A DNA stretch of 64,000 bases, from the NCBI GenBank assembly GCA_910576125.1, contig CAJTHM010000004.1, positions 124,001-188,000 of the forward strand, read 5' to 3'. Position numbers and translations under genes: made by a program. The notes beneath the pieces are model-generated. The model made no database searches, was not told where the DNA came from, and saw only the letters and a list, made by a program, of their open reading frames with translations. Shown here piece by piece: positions 50,086-59,451 of this stretch. The stretch's first letter is position 1. Each line of letters opens with the position of its first letter. The stretch is from Lachnospiraceae bacterium (GTDB taxonomy: Bacteria; Bacillota; Clostridia; Lachnospirales; Lachnospiraceae).

Positions 50086-51429
50086 ATGAGAGAGAAAGAA
50101 CTGATTGTATACAGGACATTCCGGGACGGAGAGCTGCTGGAGGATATGGCATGGCTGATGTCCCATTATGAGGAGGCCGGCTTGGGAGAGGCGCAGGCCG
50201 CGGGCAGGCCCCGTACCGCGGAGGCCGTGACGGCGCTTTTTTACGACTGTATCCACAGGCTGATCGAGCTGGCGGGGACTTACGGATTCCATGGCAATCT
50301 GTGGCATTGTTATCTGGCCAACCTCCTGGTGAACAATGAGAACAGCTACAGCCGGGGCTGTGAAATACGGGGCAGCATGGACGGGACGATTAACCGGGCA
50401 GTTCTGCACGATATCATGATATTCAAGGAATTCTACGACTATGACTTCGAACCCATGTGCCACAGGCTCCATGTGCCGGAGTTTTCCATGATAGAACATT
50501 ATGAGAGCAGCACTCTGGAGAGCAAGGTCTACAATACCAGAATCTGCGCCCGCATCTGTGAGCTGGCGGAGGACTTCTGCAGGGACAATACGCCGGAGGA
50601 GATGAAAGACACCCTCACGCATTTCTATAAGGAATACGGGGTGGGAAAGTTGGGCCTGCACAAATCTTTCCGCATTGCCCATGGAGGGCAGGGGCATGTG
50701 CGGATCGAGCCCATTCTCAATATCGCCCATGTGAATCTGGACGATCTGATAGGCTATGAGCTGCAGAAGAAGAAGCTGCGGGACAATACGGAGGCTTTCG
50801 TGTCCGGGAGAAAGGCCAACAACTGTCTGCTGTTCGGCGATGCGGGCACGGGGAAATCCTCCTGCATCAAGGCCATCGCCAACGAATACTATGACAGAGG
50901 GCTTCGGATCATAGAGGTATACAAGCACCAGTTTCAGGATTTGAACGATTGTATAAGCCAGATTAAGGGACGGAATTATAAATTCATCATTTTCATGGAT
51001 GACTTAAGCTTCGAGGACTTTGAAATCGAATATAAGTATTTAAAGGCCGTCATTGAGGGCGGGCTGGAGAAGAAGCCGGAGAACGTGCTGATTTACGCTA
51101 CGTCCAACCGCCGCCACCTGATCCGGGAGAATTACGGCGACAAGACGGAGGACGGACATCTGCCGGATATCCGCCAGGACATGCACACCAGCGACACGGT
51201 GCAGGAGAAGCTGTCTCTGGTGTACCGCTTCGGCGTCACGATTTATTTCGGCGCTCCCGACAAGAAGCAGTTCCAGGGTATCGTGCGGGGGCTGGCGGAC
51301 AGATACGGAATCGATATGCCTGAGGAAGAATTGCTGCTGGAGGCCAACAAATGGGAACTGTCCCACGGAGGGCTTTCAGGCCGGACAGCCCAGCAGTTCA
51401 TTGACTATATATTGGGAATAAGGAGGTGA
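50086..51429 (+). CDS. DUF815-type AAA ATPase
   Basis: A 447-residue protein. The first 180 residues are a helical region without known motifs. An AAA-type ATPase follows with Walker A LFGDAGTGKSS, Walker B KFIIFMDDLSFE, sensor LIYATSNRRHL and a C-terminal helical lid (LSGRTAQQFIDYI). This matches DUF815 proteins, described only as ATP-binding. It starts 49 bp after pheA and ends 7 bp before ppx, so it is within the polyphosphate operon; a functional link is not established. Confidence 0.88.
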   Translation: MREKELIVYRTFRDGELLEDMAWLMSHYEEAGLGEAQAAGRPRTAEAVTALFYDCIHRLIELAGTYGFHGNLWHCYLANLLVNNENSYSRGCEIRGSMDGTINRAVLHDIMIFKEFYDYDFEPMCHRLHVPEFSMIEHYESSTLESKVYNTRICARICELAEDFCRDNTPEEMKDTLTHFYKEYGVGKLGLHKSFRIAHGGQGHVRIEPILNIAHVNLDDLIGYELQKKKLRDNTEAFVSGRKANNCLLFGDAGTGKSSCIKAIANEYYDRGLRIIEVYKHQFQDLNDCISQIKGRNYKFIIFMDDLSFEDFEIEYKYLKAVIEGGLEKKPENVLIYATSNRRHLIRENYGDKTEDGHLPDIRQDMHTSDTVQEKLSLVYRFGVTIYFGAPDKKQFQGIVRGLADRYGIDMPEEELLLEANKWELSHGGLSGRTAQQFIDYILGIRR

Positions 51430-51436
51430 CCTGAGG

Positions 51437-52975
51437 ATGAGCATCAGGACATTTGCTGCCATTGATGTGGGCAGCTATGAGCTGACGATTAAGATATTTG
51501 CATTTTCCGGGAAAAATAATATGCGGGAAATCGACTGTGTCAGCAAACGTCTGGATCTGGGTTCTGATACCTATGCCATGGGCAAAATCAGCAATGAGAA
51601 GATGGATGAGCTCTGCCGGACCCTGAAAGACTTTTCCGACATCATGAAAGCCTACAAGGTGGAGAGTTACAAAGCCTACGGCACCAGCGCCATCCGGGAG
51701 ACAGAGAATACCACCATCGTGCAGGATCAGATTGCTCAGCGCACAGGCATTAAGGTAGAGACCCTGAGCAATTCCGAACAGCGGTTTATGGACTACAAAT
51801 CTGTCGCCTCAAAGGGGGACAGCTTCCGGAAGATTATCGAGGAGAAGACAGCAATCCTGGATATCGGAGGAGGCAGCATCCAGCTGTCGCTGTTTGACAA
51901 CGACACGCTGGTCTCCACCCAGAATGTGCGGCTGGGGGTGCTGCGGATTCAGGATTATCTGAACCGTTTTTCAGTAAAAAGTTCCCAGATGGAGGATGTC
52001 ATCTATGAGATGGCCATGGCCAGGCTGGATACCTACGAGAAGCTTTACCTGAAGGACAGAGGGATACAGAATCTGATTATCGTGGATGATTATCTTTCGC
52101 CCTGGGCGGTGAAGAAGAGGGGCGGGGACAGCGAGAAAGCAGTCCTGGATTCGGGGGATTTCGACACGATTTTTGAGGTGCTGCGCAGCCAGAACCCGGT
52201 GCAGATTGCCTCTTCCATGGATATCCCTCAGGACAGGGTTCCGCTGGTGTTCATCAGCGCCGTCCTGATTAAATGCATTGCGGAGCTGATGGGAGTGAAG
52301 CGCATCTGGGCGCCGGGGGTGACGCTCTGCGACGGAATCGCCTACGAGTACGCGGAGAAAATCAAGATGTTCCGGGGAGAGCATGATTTCGAGGAAGACA
52401 TCGTTGCCTGCGCTTTCAGCATCAGCAAGCGGTATATGGTGAACAGGAAACGTTCCGAGACGCTGGACAATATCGCCACCAATATCTTTGACAGCATCAG
52501 GAAAATCCACGGACTGGGCAGGCGGGAGCGGCTGTACCTGCGGCTGGCGGCCATCCTCCATGACTGCGGGAAGTACATCAGCCTGGTGGATACGGGGGAG
52601 AACTCTTTCCAAATCATCATGGCCACGGAAATCATCGGCCTGTCCCACCAGGAGCGGGAGATTGTGGCAAATGTGGTGCGGTTCAATCACAGCAGATTCA
52701 TCTACGATGTGCATCGCACAGGCGGCCTGGAGAAGGAGGCTTTCCTGGTGGTGGCGAAGCTGACGGCAATCCTGCGCCTGGCCAGCTGCCTGGACAGGAG
52801 CCACAAGCAGAAGCTGAAGGGGCTGAAGGCGGTGCTGAAAGGCGGACAGCTGATTCTGACAGTGGACACTCAGGCGGACATCGTTCTGGAAAAGGGATTT
52901 GTGGAGGCTAACACGGATTTCTTCAAGGAAGTGTTCAGTGTGGAGCCGGTGCTGAAGCAGAGAAAAATATTTTGA
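51437..52975 (+). CDS. ppx: Exopolyphosphatase Ppx/GppA with HD-type C-terminal domain
   Basis: A 512-residue phosphatase of the sugar kinase/Hsp70 fold that releases phosphate from polyphosphate or acts on pppGpp. Phosphate-loop motifs: FAAIDVGSYELTIKIF near the N-terminus and TAILDIGGGSIQLSLF near residue 140. The C-terminal part (about 320-500) resembles an HD domain with LAAILHDCGKYI. ACT or TM segments are absent. It lies directly upstream of ppk1, so the two opposing polyphosphate enzymes are made together. The two genes are separated by only 14 bp. Confidence 0.9.
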   Translation: MSIRTFAAIDVGSYELTIKIFAFSGKNNMREIDCVSKRLDLGSDTYAMGKISNEKMDELCRTLKDFSDIMKAYKVESYKAYGTSAIRETENTTIVQDQIAQRTGIKVETLSNSEQRFMDYKSVASKGDSFRKIIEEKTAILDIGGGSIQLSLFDNDTLVSTQNVRLGVLRIQDYLNRFSVKSSQMEDVIYEMAMARLDTYEKLYLKDRGIQNLIIVDDYLSPWAVKKRGGDSEKAVLDSGDFDTIFEVLRSQNPVQIASSMDIPQDRVPLVFISAVLIKCIAELMGVKRIWAPGVTLCDGIAYEYAEKIKMFRGEHDFEEDIVACAFSISKRYMVNRKRSETLDNIATNIFDSIRKIHGLGRRERLYLRLAAILHDCGKYISLVDTGENSFQIIMATEIIGLSHQEREIVANVVRFNHSRFIYDVHRTGGLEKEAFLVVAKLTAILRLASCLDRSHKQKLKGLKAVLKGGQLILTVDTQADIVLEKGFVEANTDFFKEVFSVEPVLKQRKIF

Positions 52976-52989
52976 GACAGGTGAAAATT

Positions 52990-55122
52990 ATGGGAGAAAT
53001 CGATTTTTATAATCCGGAATATTATACGAACAGGGAATTGAGCTGGATTCTGTTTGACCACAGGGTATTGAATGAGGCCAGGGACAAATCTACGCTTTTG
53101 TTTGAACGTCTGAAGTTCCTGAGCATCACGGCATCTAATCTGGATGAATTCTTCATGGTGCGCGTGGCCTCTCTGCGGGACATGGTCCACGCCAAGTATC
53201 AGAAACCGGACATAGCCGGGCTGACGGCGGAAGAGCAGCTGAAGCGCTTAAGCGTCGCCATCCATGATCTGGTGGAGCTGCAGTATTCCACCTACAACCG
53301 TTCGCTGGTGCCCAAGCTGAAGCAGAATGGTCTGCAGATTGTGGGTAGGCATGAGGACCTGACGAAGAAAGAGATGGTCTTCGTGGACAAATATTTTGAG
53401 GAGAATGTGTACCCGGTGCTGACGCCCATGGCGGTGGATTCGTCAAGGCCATTTCCTCTGATACGGAACAAGACGCTGAACATAGCCGCTTTGGTGCGGA
53501 AGAAAGATAGCGGCGAGGAACTGGAATTTGCCACGGTACAGGTGCCTGGCGTGCTCAGCCGGGTGGTAGAACTGCCCTCTGACGGGAAGATGCGGAAAAT
53601 CATCTTCCTGGAGGAAATCATCGAGCGTAACATGAATAAGCTGTTCCTGAACTATGACATTGTGTGCGCGTACCCGTTCAGAATCATGCGCAATGCCGAT
53701 TTGAGCATAGAGGAGGACGATGCGGCGGATCTTCTGAAAGAAATCGAGAAGCAGCTGAAGAAACGCCAGTGGGGAGAAGCCATCCGCCTGGAGGTGGCGG
53801 CACGCTGCGATAAGAGGCTGCTGCGGATTCTGGAGGAGGAACTCCACATCGAGGATGAGAACCTCTATGTGATAGACGGGCCTCTGGATCTGACCGTATT
53901 GATGAAGATGTACGGACTGGAGGGCTTTGACCATCTGAAGACTCCCAAATATACGCCGCAGCCGGTGCCACAGCTGCCGGCAGGCTGCAAGATATTTGAC
54001 GAAATCCGCAGGGGGGATATCCTGCTGCATCACCCATACCAGACCTTTGAGCCTGTGGTGGATTTCATCCGGCAGGCGGCCAGAGATCCGGAAGTCCTGG
54101 CCATTAAACAGACCCTGTACCGGGTCAGCGGCAATTCGCCGATTATCGCGGCGCTGGCATTGGCTGCGGAAAACGGCAAGCAGGTATCCGTGCTGGTGGA
54201 ATTAAAGGCAAGGTTTGACGAGGAGAATAATATTGTCTGGGCCAGGATGCTGGAGAAAGCGGGGTGTCATGTCATCTATGGCCTGGTGGGACTGAAGACT
54301 CACAGCAAGATAACGCTGGTGGTGCGCAGGGAAGAAGACGGGATCAGGCGCTATGTTCATCTGGGAACGGGCAACTACAATGACGCCACGGCCAAGCTCT
54401 ATACGGACATCGGGCTGCTCACCTGCTCCGAGGCCATCGGGGAGGACGCCACGGCTGTCTTCAATATGCTGTCGGGTTATTCGGAACCATTGGTGTGGAA
54501 TAAGCTTTCTCTGGCGCCGCTGTGGCTGAAGAACCGTTTCCTGTATCTTATCGATAGGGAGAAGAAGTTCGCTCTGGAGGGCAGGCCTGCGCGCATCGTT
54601 GCCAAGATGAATTCCCTCTGCGACCAGGATGTGATCGCGGCATTGTACAGCGCCGCTTCGGCGGGCGTAAAAATCGATCTGATCGTGCGGGGCATCTGCT
54701 GCCTGCGGACGGGCATCAGGGGAGTCAGCGAGAATATCACGGTGCGCTCCATCGTGGGGAATTTCCTGGAGCACAGCCGTATCTTCTATTTTGAGAATGA
54801 CCAGAATTATGAGATTTACTGCGGCAGCGCGGACTGGATGCCCCGCAATCTGGAGCGGCGGGTGGAAATCCTGTTTCCGGTGGACCGCCCGGAATTGAAG
54901 GAAAAGCTGCTCCATATCCTGCAGAGCCAGCTGGATGATAATGTAAAGGCATCGGTGCTGCGGCCGGACGGCACATACACAAAGGCCAGCAAGAGAGGGA
55001 AACAGGCATACTGTTCCCAGGAGGCATTTTGTGAGGAGGCGGTGGCCGAAGCCGGGAGGGCGGCAGGAGAGGGAGAGCAGATGACCAGGACATTCATCCC
55101 GGAGACCAGCCATGAGGCATAG
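52990..55122 (+). CDS. ppk1: Polyphosphate kinase 1
   Basis: Makes polyphosphate from ATP. The 710-residue protein starts with YYTNRELSWILFDHRVLNEA, the N domain of PPK1. The head domain follows, then the two phospholipase D-like C domains. The autophosphorylated His is His457 in RYVHLGTGNYNDATAKLYTD, and a second conserved stretch is LRTGIRGVSENITVRSIVG. ATG 52990 is chosen (AGACAGGTGA upstream); an upstream in-frame TTG overlaps the ppx stop. A low-complexity Glu/Ala tail ends the protein. maf begins 10 bp downstream. Confidence 0.96.
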   Translation: MGEIDFYNPEYYTNRELSWILFDHRVLNEARDKSTLLFERLKFLSITASNLDEFFMVRVASLRDMVHAKYQKPDIAGLTAEEQLKRLSVAIHDLVELQYSTYNRSLVPKLKQNGLQIVGRHEDLTKKEMVFVDKYFEENVYPVLTPMAVDSSRPFPLIRNKTLNIAALVRKKDSGEELEFATVQVPGVLSRVVELPSDGKMRKIIFLEEIIERNMNKLFLNYDIVCAYPFRIMRNADLSIEEDDAADLLKEIEKQLKKRQWGEAIRLEVAARCDKRLLRILEEELHIEDENLYVIDGPLDLTVLMKMYGLEGFDHLKTPKYTPQPVPQLPAGCKIFDEIRRGDILLHHPYQTFEPVVDFIRQAARDPEVLAIKQTLYRVSGNSPIIAALALAAENGKQVSVLVELKARFDEENNIVWARMLEKAGCHVIYGLVGLKTHSKITLVVRREEDGIRRYVHLGTGNYNDATAKLYTDIGLLTCSEAIGEDATAVFNMLSGYSEPLVWNKLSLAPLWLKNRFLYLIDREKKFALEGRPARIVAKMNSLCDQDVIAALYSAASAGVKIDLIVRGICCLRTGIRGVSENITVRSIVGNFLEHSRIFYFENDQNYEIYCGSADWMPRNLERRVEILFPVDRPELKEKLLHILQSQLDDNVKASVLRPDGTYTKASKRGKQAYCSQEAFCEEAVAEAGRAAGEGEQMTRTFIPETSHEA

Positions 55123-55132
55123 CGGAGGCGGC

Positions 55133-55801
55133 ATGAAGATTATATTAGCGTCAGCCTCGCCCCGCAGGCGGGAGCTGCTGGGGCAGATAGGGCTGGATTT
55201 TGAGATAAGGGTCAGCGATGTAGAGGAAAAGGTGAGCGCTGTGCTGCCCGAGCAGGTGGTGGAGGAACTGTCCGCACAGAAGGCAGGGGCAGTTCTCGAA
55301 ACGCTTTCGGACAGTACGGAAGACATAGTTGTCGTCGGAGCGGATACCGTGGTAGCGCTAGAGGGTCAGATACTGGGCAAGCCCCGCAGTCCAAAAGAGG
55401 CGAGACAAATGCTGGAGCGGCTTTCAGGGAAGACACATGCGGTCTATACCGGCGTGACGCTGCTGTACCGTCCGGGCACCGGAGTTGGCATCACGGGGGA
55501 AGCCTTGGGCGAAACAGGCGGTACCCGGATAGCCTTGACAGGAGAATCCGGGCTTGAGGAGGATTCCGGATCGGTGCGGCGCAGAGTCTTCCATGAGAGG
55601 ACGGATGTGACTTTCTATCCCCTGACAGAGGAGGAGATAGCCTTTTATATATCCTCCGGCGACTGTATGGACAAGGCGGGGGCATATGGCATTCAGGGAA
55701 TCTTTGCCAGATATGTCAAAGAAATCCAGGGAGACTACAATAATGTGGTGGGACTGCCGGTAGGCAGGCTCTACCAGGAAGCGAAGGAATGGATTACATG
55801 A
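55133..55801 (+). CDS. maf: Maf-type nucleoside triphosphate pyrophosphatase
   Basis: House-cleaning pyrophosphatase that hydrolyses non-canonical or modified dNTP/NTP. SASPRRRELL binds the triphosphate, GADTVVALEGQILGKP holds the catalytic Asp, and SGDCMDKAGAYGIQG is the third motif. It is 222 residues against about 190-200, with an insert of roughly 30 residues (YRPGTGVGITGEALGETGG) after GVTLL. ATG 55133 follows GCGGAGGCGG; an upstream in-frame ATG at 55112 lies in ppk1. The stop overlaps the HAD gene start. Confidence 0.93.
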   Translation: MKIILASASPRRRELLGQIGLDFEIRVSDVEEKVSAVLPEQVVEELSAQKAGAVLETLSDSTEDIVVVGADTVVALEGQILGKPRSPKEARQMLERLSGKTHAVYTGVTLLYRPGTGVGITGEALGETGGTRIALTGESGLEEDSGSVRRRVFHERTDVTFYPLTEEEIAFYISSGDCMDKAGAYGIQGIFARYVKEIQGDYNNVVGLPVGRLYQEAKEWIT

Positions 55802-56451
55802 TGAAAAAAGCAGTGATATTTGATTTGGACGGGACGCTTTCCGACTCCATCCACAGCATAAAGTACAGCGGCGACAGGACGATGGAAAAATTCGGATACG
55901 GCCCCTTTTCCATAGAACAGTACAAATATTTCGTCGGAGACGGCGCAAAGAATCTGGTCAGGCGGGCCCTGACCGCGGCAGGGGATACACAGCTTGTGCA
56001 TTTTGAGGAGGCCTATGCCCTGTACAGAGAGATATTCAGGGAGAACTGCATGTATCGGGTGCGCCCCTATGACGGCATACCGGAACTTCTGGCTACGCTG
56101 AAAGCGCAGCATGTGAAGATCGCCGTCCTTTCCAACAAGCCTCATGCGGAGACTGTCAATGTAATCGAGACCCTGTATGGAAAGGGATATTTTGACGTGA
56201 TAGAGGGCCAGAAAGAGGGTATGGCAATCAAGCCAAGCCCGGACGGGGTATTCCGTATCCTGGATCAGATAGGCCTGGGGGTGGAGGATCTGCTCTATCT
56301 GGGGGACACGGCTACGGACATGAAGACGGGAAAAAGCGCGGGGGCCTTTACCGTGGGCGCGCTCTGGGGATTTCGGGACAGGGCGGAGCTGGAGGAGGGT
56401 GGCGCGGACGCGATCATCGAGTATCCCCTGGAACTGCTCCGCTTCACCTAG
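55798..56451 (+). CDS. HAD family hydrolase, phosphoglycolate phosphatase-like
   Basis: A 217-residue HAD phosphatase. Motif I is FDLDGTLSDS (nucleophile Asp and acid/base Asp), motif II is the Ser in VLSNKPH, motif III is the Lys in AIKPSPDG, and motif IV is YLGDTATDM. The helical cap places it in subclass I with Gph and PGMB. AAGGA at 55784-55788 favours ATG 55798 or the next codon, 55801; ATG 55789 is too close. It overlaps maf by 4 bp. Substrate is not certain. Confidence 0.9.
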   Translation: MMKKAVIFDLDGTLSDSIHSIKYSGDRTMEKFGYGPFSIEQYKYFVGDGAKNLVRRALTAAGDTQLVHFEEAYALYREIFRENCMYRVRPYDGIPELLATLKAQHVKIAVLSNKPHAETVNVIETLYGKGYFDVIEGQKEGMAIKPSPDGVFRILDQIGLGVEDLLYLGDTATDMKTGKSAGAFTVGALWGFRDRAELEEGGADAIIEYPLELLRFT

Positions 56452-56527
56452 CTTCTATGCAAAAAGTAGAAATTTAGAGCGTATTTTTGGTTAGATTTTG
56501 GAAAAATCAGAGGAATCGTAGAATATA

Positions 56528-56556
56528 TTGACATAGCCATCCAATCGTATTATCAT
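56528..56556 (+). promoter_or_regulatory. Promoter of the small acidic protein gene
   Basis: TTGACA (56528-56533), 17 bp, TATCAT (56551-56556), followed by AAGGAGGG at 56581-56588. Confidence 0.7.
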
Positions 56557-56595
56557 GTGAATATAATCTTCATTAATTCAAAGGAGGGCTGATAA

Positions 56596-56859
56596 ATGCA
56601 GCAATTTGACGATGACGTATTGGAGTGCTTTTTAGAAAACCAGCAACAACTGTTTCCCGAAAAGGTGGCAGAGACACTGGAGGAGGCTGAGGATTTTCTG
56701 GAAGACTGCATGGCCGTGGTTGTCGATTCCGTTGATGAGGTGCTTGAGTACTTCGAGGAACAGGGCGTTGACACAGAGGGCGTCATGGATGAAGAGATTC
56801 TGGAAGCAGATGAAGTATTCGATATCGGCGATGGCAGATATCTGATAGTGGAAGGCTGA
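56596..56859 (+). CDS. Small acidic protein of unknown function
   Basis: An 87-residue protein, strongly acidic (MQQFDDDVLECFLENQQQLF, then repeated EDFLED/VLEYFEEQG helices and a closing GDGRYLIVEG). A consensus promoter, a strong Shine-Dalgarno and a tight terminator make it a well-expressed single gene. Similar short proteins occur in other Lachnospiraceae genomes as far as I recall, sometimes labelled glyoxalase without clear grounds. No metal-binding or catalytic motif is seen, so I leave it unnamed. Confidence 0.8.
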   Translation: MQQFDDDVLECFLENQQQLFPEKVAETLEEAEDFLEDCMAVVVDSVDEVLEYFEEQGVDTEGVMDEEILEADEVFDIGDGRYLIVEG

Positions 56860-56880
56860 AAAGCAGCGACATTTTGGGAC

Positions 56881-56918
56881 AAAAAAGAGGCAGTCTTGGG
56901 TGACCGCCTCTTTTTTGT
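56881..56918 (+). terminator. Bidirectional terminator
   Basis: AAAAAAGAGGC-GTC pairs with GAC-GCCTCTTTTTT around TTGGGT. It ends the small acidic gene on the plus strand and, by symmetry, can end the PHP gene on the minus strand. Confidence 0.92.
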
Positions 56919-57811
56919 TATTTCTGTACGATTTGTTTGAGATCCCGGAGCACTGAATAAGGAACGTAGAGACTTCCGTAGCCTGTGCCCAGATCCAGCC
57001 CCGGCTTGTTGGCGCCGTGGAAATCGCTGCCGCCGCTGACAAGCAGCCCGTATTTTTTCGCCAGTGTGCGCATCCGGCGCTCGTCGGAGGCGGTGTAGGT
57101 GCTGTAGACAGCCTCAAGCCCTGTGAGCCCGGCCTCCGTCAGCTCGGCTGTCAGGGTATCCAGCCCGCTGTCGCTTATGTGGTAAAGAACCGGGTGTGCC
57201 AGGATGGGAATGCCGCCTAGGGACAGAATCAGCTTCACGGCATCTACAGGGGTCACCTTTTCCCGGGGCACGAAATAAGGAGAATCGTCCCCCACATAGC
57301 GGTCAAAGGCCTCCGTCAGGCTGCTCACATAGCCGTGGCTTTGCATGTATTTGGCATAATGAGCCCTTGTGATGACGGCATCGGGGAATTCCGACTGCAG
57401 AGCCTCATAGGTGATGGGAATCCCTGCTTCCTGGAGCAGGCCGCACATTTTTCGGTTCCTGACGTTCCGGGAATCCACAAAGTCCTTCAGCTGTTGCTGA
57501 AAGCCGGTATTATGATAATCGATATACAATCCGACGATATGGACATCCTGCTTCTGGTATTCTGTGGAGAATTCGATTCCGGGGATGACTTCGGGAACCG
57601 GGGCCGCGCCAGGGCGGTCAGCTGCCCTGTCCCGCAGGCTGCGGGCATAGTCTATAGCCTCATCCAGTCCGTCTATGGTGTCGTGATCGGTGAGGGCAAA
57701 GGCCGCCAGCCCCTTTTCCATGGCATAGTCTACAAGCTCAGTGGGAGTAAAGCTGCCGTCGGAATGGTTGGAATGTACATGCAAATCAACTGCTGCCATG
57801 GGATATCTCAT
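56918..57811 (-). CDS. PHP domain phosphoesterase (nucleotide 3'-phosphatase / RNase AM type)
   Basis: A 297-residue metal-dependent phosphoesterase. PHP metal ligands are visible in DLHVHSNHSDGSF, LTDHDTIDG, PGIEFSTEY, ILAHPVLY and SGGSDFHG. The family includes YciV/RNase AM, which acts on 3',5'-nucleoside bisphosphates and short RNA 5' ends. ATG 57811 lies 3 bp after the ABC-F stop codon, so they share a transcript. An ATG four codons later has no ribosome site. Its exact substrate is not settled by sequence. Confidence 0.9.
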   Translation of the reverse strand: MRYPMAAVDLHVHSNHSDGSFTPTELVDYAMEKGLAAFALTDHDTIDGLDEAIDYARSLRDRAADRPGAAPVPEVIPGIEFSTEYQKQDVHIVGLYIDYHNTGFQQQLKDFVDSRNVRNRKMCGLLQEAGIPITYEALQSEFPDAVITRAHYAKYMQSHGYVSSLTEAFDRYVGDDSPYFVPREKVTPVDAVKLILSLGGIPILAHPVLYHISDSGLDTLTAELTEAGLTGLEAVYSTYTASDERRMRTLAKKYGLLVSGGSDFHGANKPGLDLGTGYGSLYVPYSVLRDLKQIVQK

Positions 57812-57813
57812 AC

Positions 57814-59451
57814 TCAGTTATCATCCTCTTCTTTCTGCGCTGTGAAAATCGTGCGTTTTCTGGCCATCTCATCATTTGCCAGATACTCGTCATAGCTGGT
57901 GATCTTGTCGATCATATGCCCGTCAGGCAGCAGCTCTATGATGCGGTTGGCCGTGGTCTGCACGAACTGATGGTCATGGCAGGAGAACAGGGCCACTCCG
58001 GGGAACTTGATCAGTCCGTTGTTCAGGGAGGTGATGGACTCCATGTCCAGATGGTTGGTTGGCTCGTCCAGCACCAGGCAGTTGGCGCCGCTGATCATCA
58101 TCTTCGACAGCAGGCAGCGCACTTTCTCGCCTCCGGAGAGCACCTTTACTTTCTTGACGCCGTCCTCCCCCGCGAAGAGCATACGGCCCAGGAAGCCTCT
58201 CACATAAGTCACATCTTTCACGGGAGAATAGCCGGTGAGCCATTCCGCGATGGTCAGGTCATTGTCGAATTCCGCGGTGTTGTCCTTGGGGAAATAAGTC
58301 TGGGAGGTGGTGACGCCCCATTTGTAATGTCCCTCATCCGGTTCCAGCTCACCCATGAGAATCCGGAAGAGAGTAGTCTTGGCTAACTCCTGGCTTCCCA
58401 CGAAAGCAATCTTGTCATTGTGCCCCACCACAAAGGAGATGTCGTCCAGAATCTTTTCTCCGTTCACGGTCTTGGACAGATGCTCCACCGTAAGGACTTC
58501 ATTGCCGATTTCTCTATCAGGACGGAAATCGATATAAGGGTACTTCCTGCTGGAGGGCCTGATGTCGTCCAGTTCGATTTTTTCCAGAGCACGCTTTCTG
58601 GAAGTAGCCTGTTTGGACTTGGAGGCGTTGGCGGAGAAACGAGAGATGAACTCCTGCAGCTCCTTGATTTTCTCCTCCTTTTTCTTGTTGGCCTCTTTCA
58701 TCTGCCGCACCAGCAGCTGGCTGGACTCGTACCAGAAGTCATAGTTTCCGGCGTAGAGCTGAATCTTGTTGTAGTCGATATCGGCGGTATGGGTACATAC
58801 CTTGTTCAGAAAATAGCGGTCATGGGAGACCACGATGACCGTATTCTCGAAATCAATCAAAAAGTCCTCCAGCCACGCGATGGCGTCCAGGTCCAGATGG
58901 TTGGTGGGCTCGTCCAGAAGCAGGATATCCGGGTTGCCGAACAGGGCTTTCGCCAGCAGCACTTTTACCTTCAGATTGCCGTCCAGATCTTTCATAAGGG
59001 AATAGTGCAGATCTGTGTCGATGCCTAACCCGTTTAGCACCATGGCGGCATTGGACTCCGCCTCCCAGCCGTCCATCTCGGCGAACTCCGCCTCCAGGTC
59101 GCTGACACGGATACCATCCTCGTCGGAGAAGTCCTCCTTGGCATAGATGGCGTCTTTTTCTTTCATGATTTCGTACAGGCGGGCATTGCCCATGATGACC
59201 GTATCCATGACGGAAAAGTCATCGTATTTGAAGTGATCCTGCTCCAGCACGGAGAGGCGCTGTCCGGGGGTGATGACCACAGTTCCGCTGGTGGTCTCCA
59301 GGTCGCCGGAGAGTATCCGCAGAAAGGTGGATTTTCCCGCGCCGTTGGCACCGATTACGCCGTAGCAGTTGCCTTCGGTGAATTTGATGTTCACATCCTC
59401 GAATAATGCTTTCTTGCCGATTCGCAAGGTTACGTTGTTTACACTGATCAT
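57814..59451 (-). CDS. ABC-F family ATPase with atypical motifs (YkpA/YbiT-like)
   Basis: A 545-residue two-domain ABC-F protein that should act on the ribosome. Domain 1 has a normal Walker A (GANGAGKST) and LLLDEPTNHLD, but the signature position reads DLDGNLKVKVLLAKAL in place of LSGGQ-type. Domain 2 has Walker A VGSQELAKTTLF, with Ala where the Gly before Lys-Thr is usual; its signature LSGGEKVRCLLSK and CLVLDEPTNHLD are normal. A charged linker lies between. Some of this may be a subfamily trait. It is the first gene of an ABC-F-PHP pair on the minus strand. Confidence 0.91.
   Translation of the reverse strand: MISVNNVTLRIGKKALFEDVNIKFTEGNCYGVIGANGAGKSTFLRILSGDLETTSGTVVITPGQRLSVLEQDHFKYDDFSVMDTVIMGNARLYEIMKEKDAIYAKEDFSDEDGIRVSDLEAEFAEMDGWEAESNAAMVLNGLGIDTDLHYSLMKDLDGNLKVKVLLAKALFGNPDILLLDEPTNHLDLDAIAWLEDFLIDFENTVIVVSHDRYFLNKVCTHTADIDYNKIQLYAGNYDFWYESSQLLVRQMKEANKKKEEKIKELQEFISRFSANASKSKQATSRKRALEKIELDDIRPSSRKYPYIDFRPDREIGNEVLTVEHLSKTVNGEKILDDISFVVGHNDKIAFVGSQELAKTTLFRILMGELEPDEGHYKWGVTTSQTYFPKDNTAEFDNDLTIAEWLTGYSPVKDVTYVRGFLGRMLFAGEDGVKKVKVLSGGEKVRCLLSKMMISGANCLVLDEPTNHLDMESITSLNNGLIKFPGVALFSCHDHQFVQTTANRIIELLPDGHMIDKITSYDEYLANDEMARKRTIFTAQKEEDDN

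Noticed and set aside
50104..50114. GATTGTATACAGG similar to the GntR palindrome
   Set aside because: It lies within the DUF815 coding sequence, matches only partly, and has no promoter around it.
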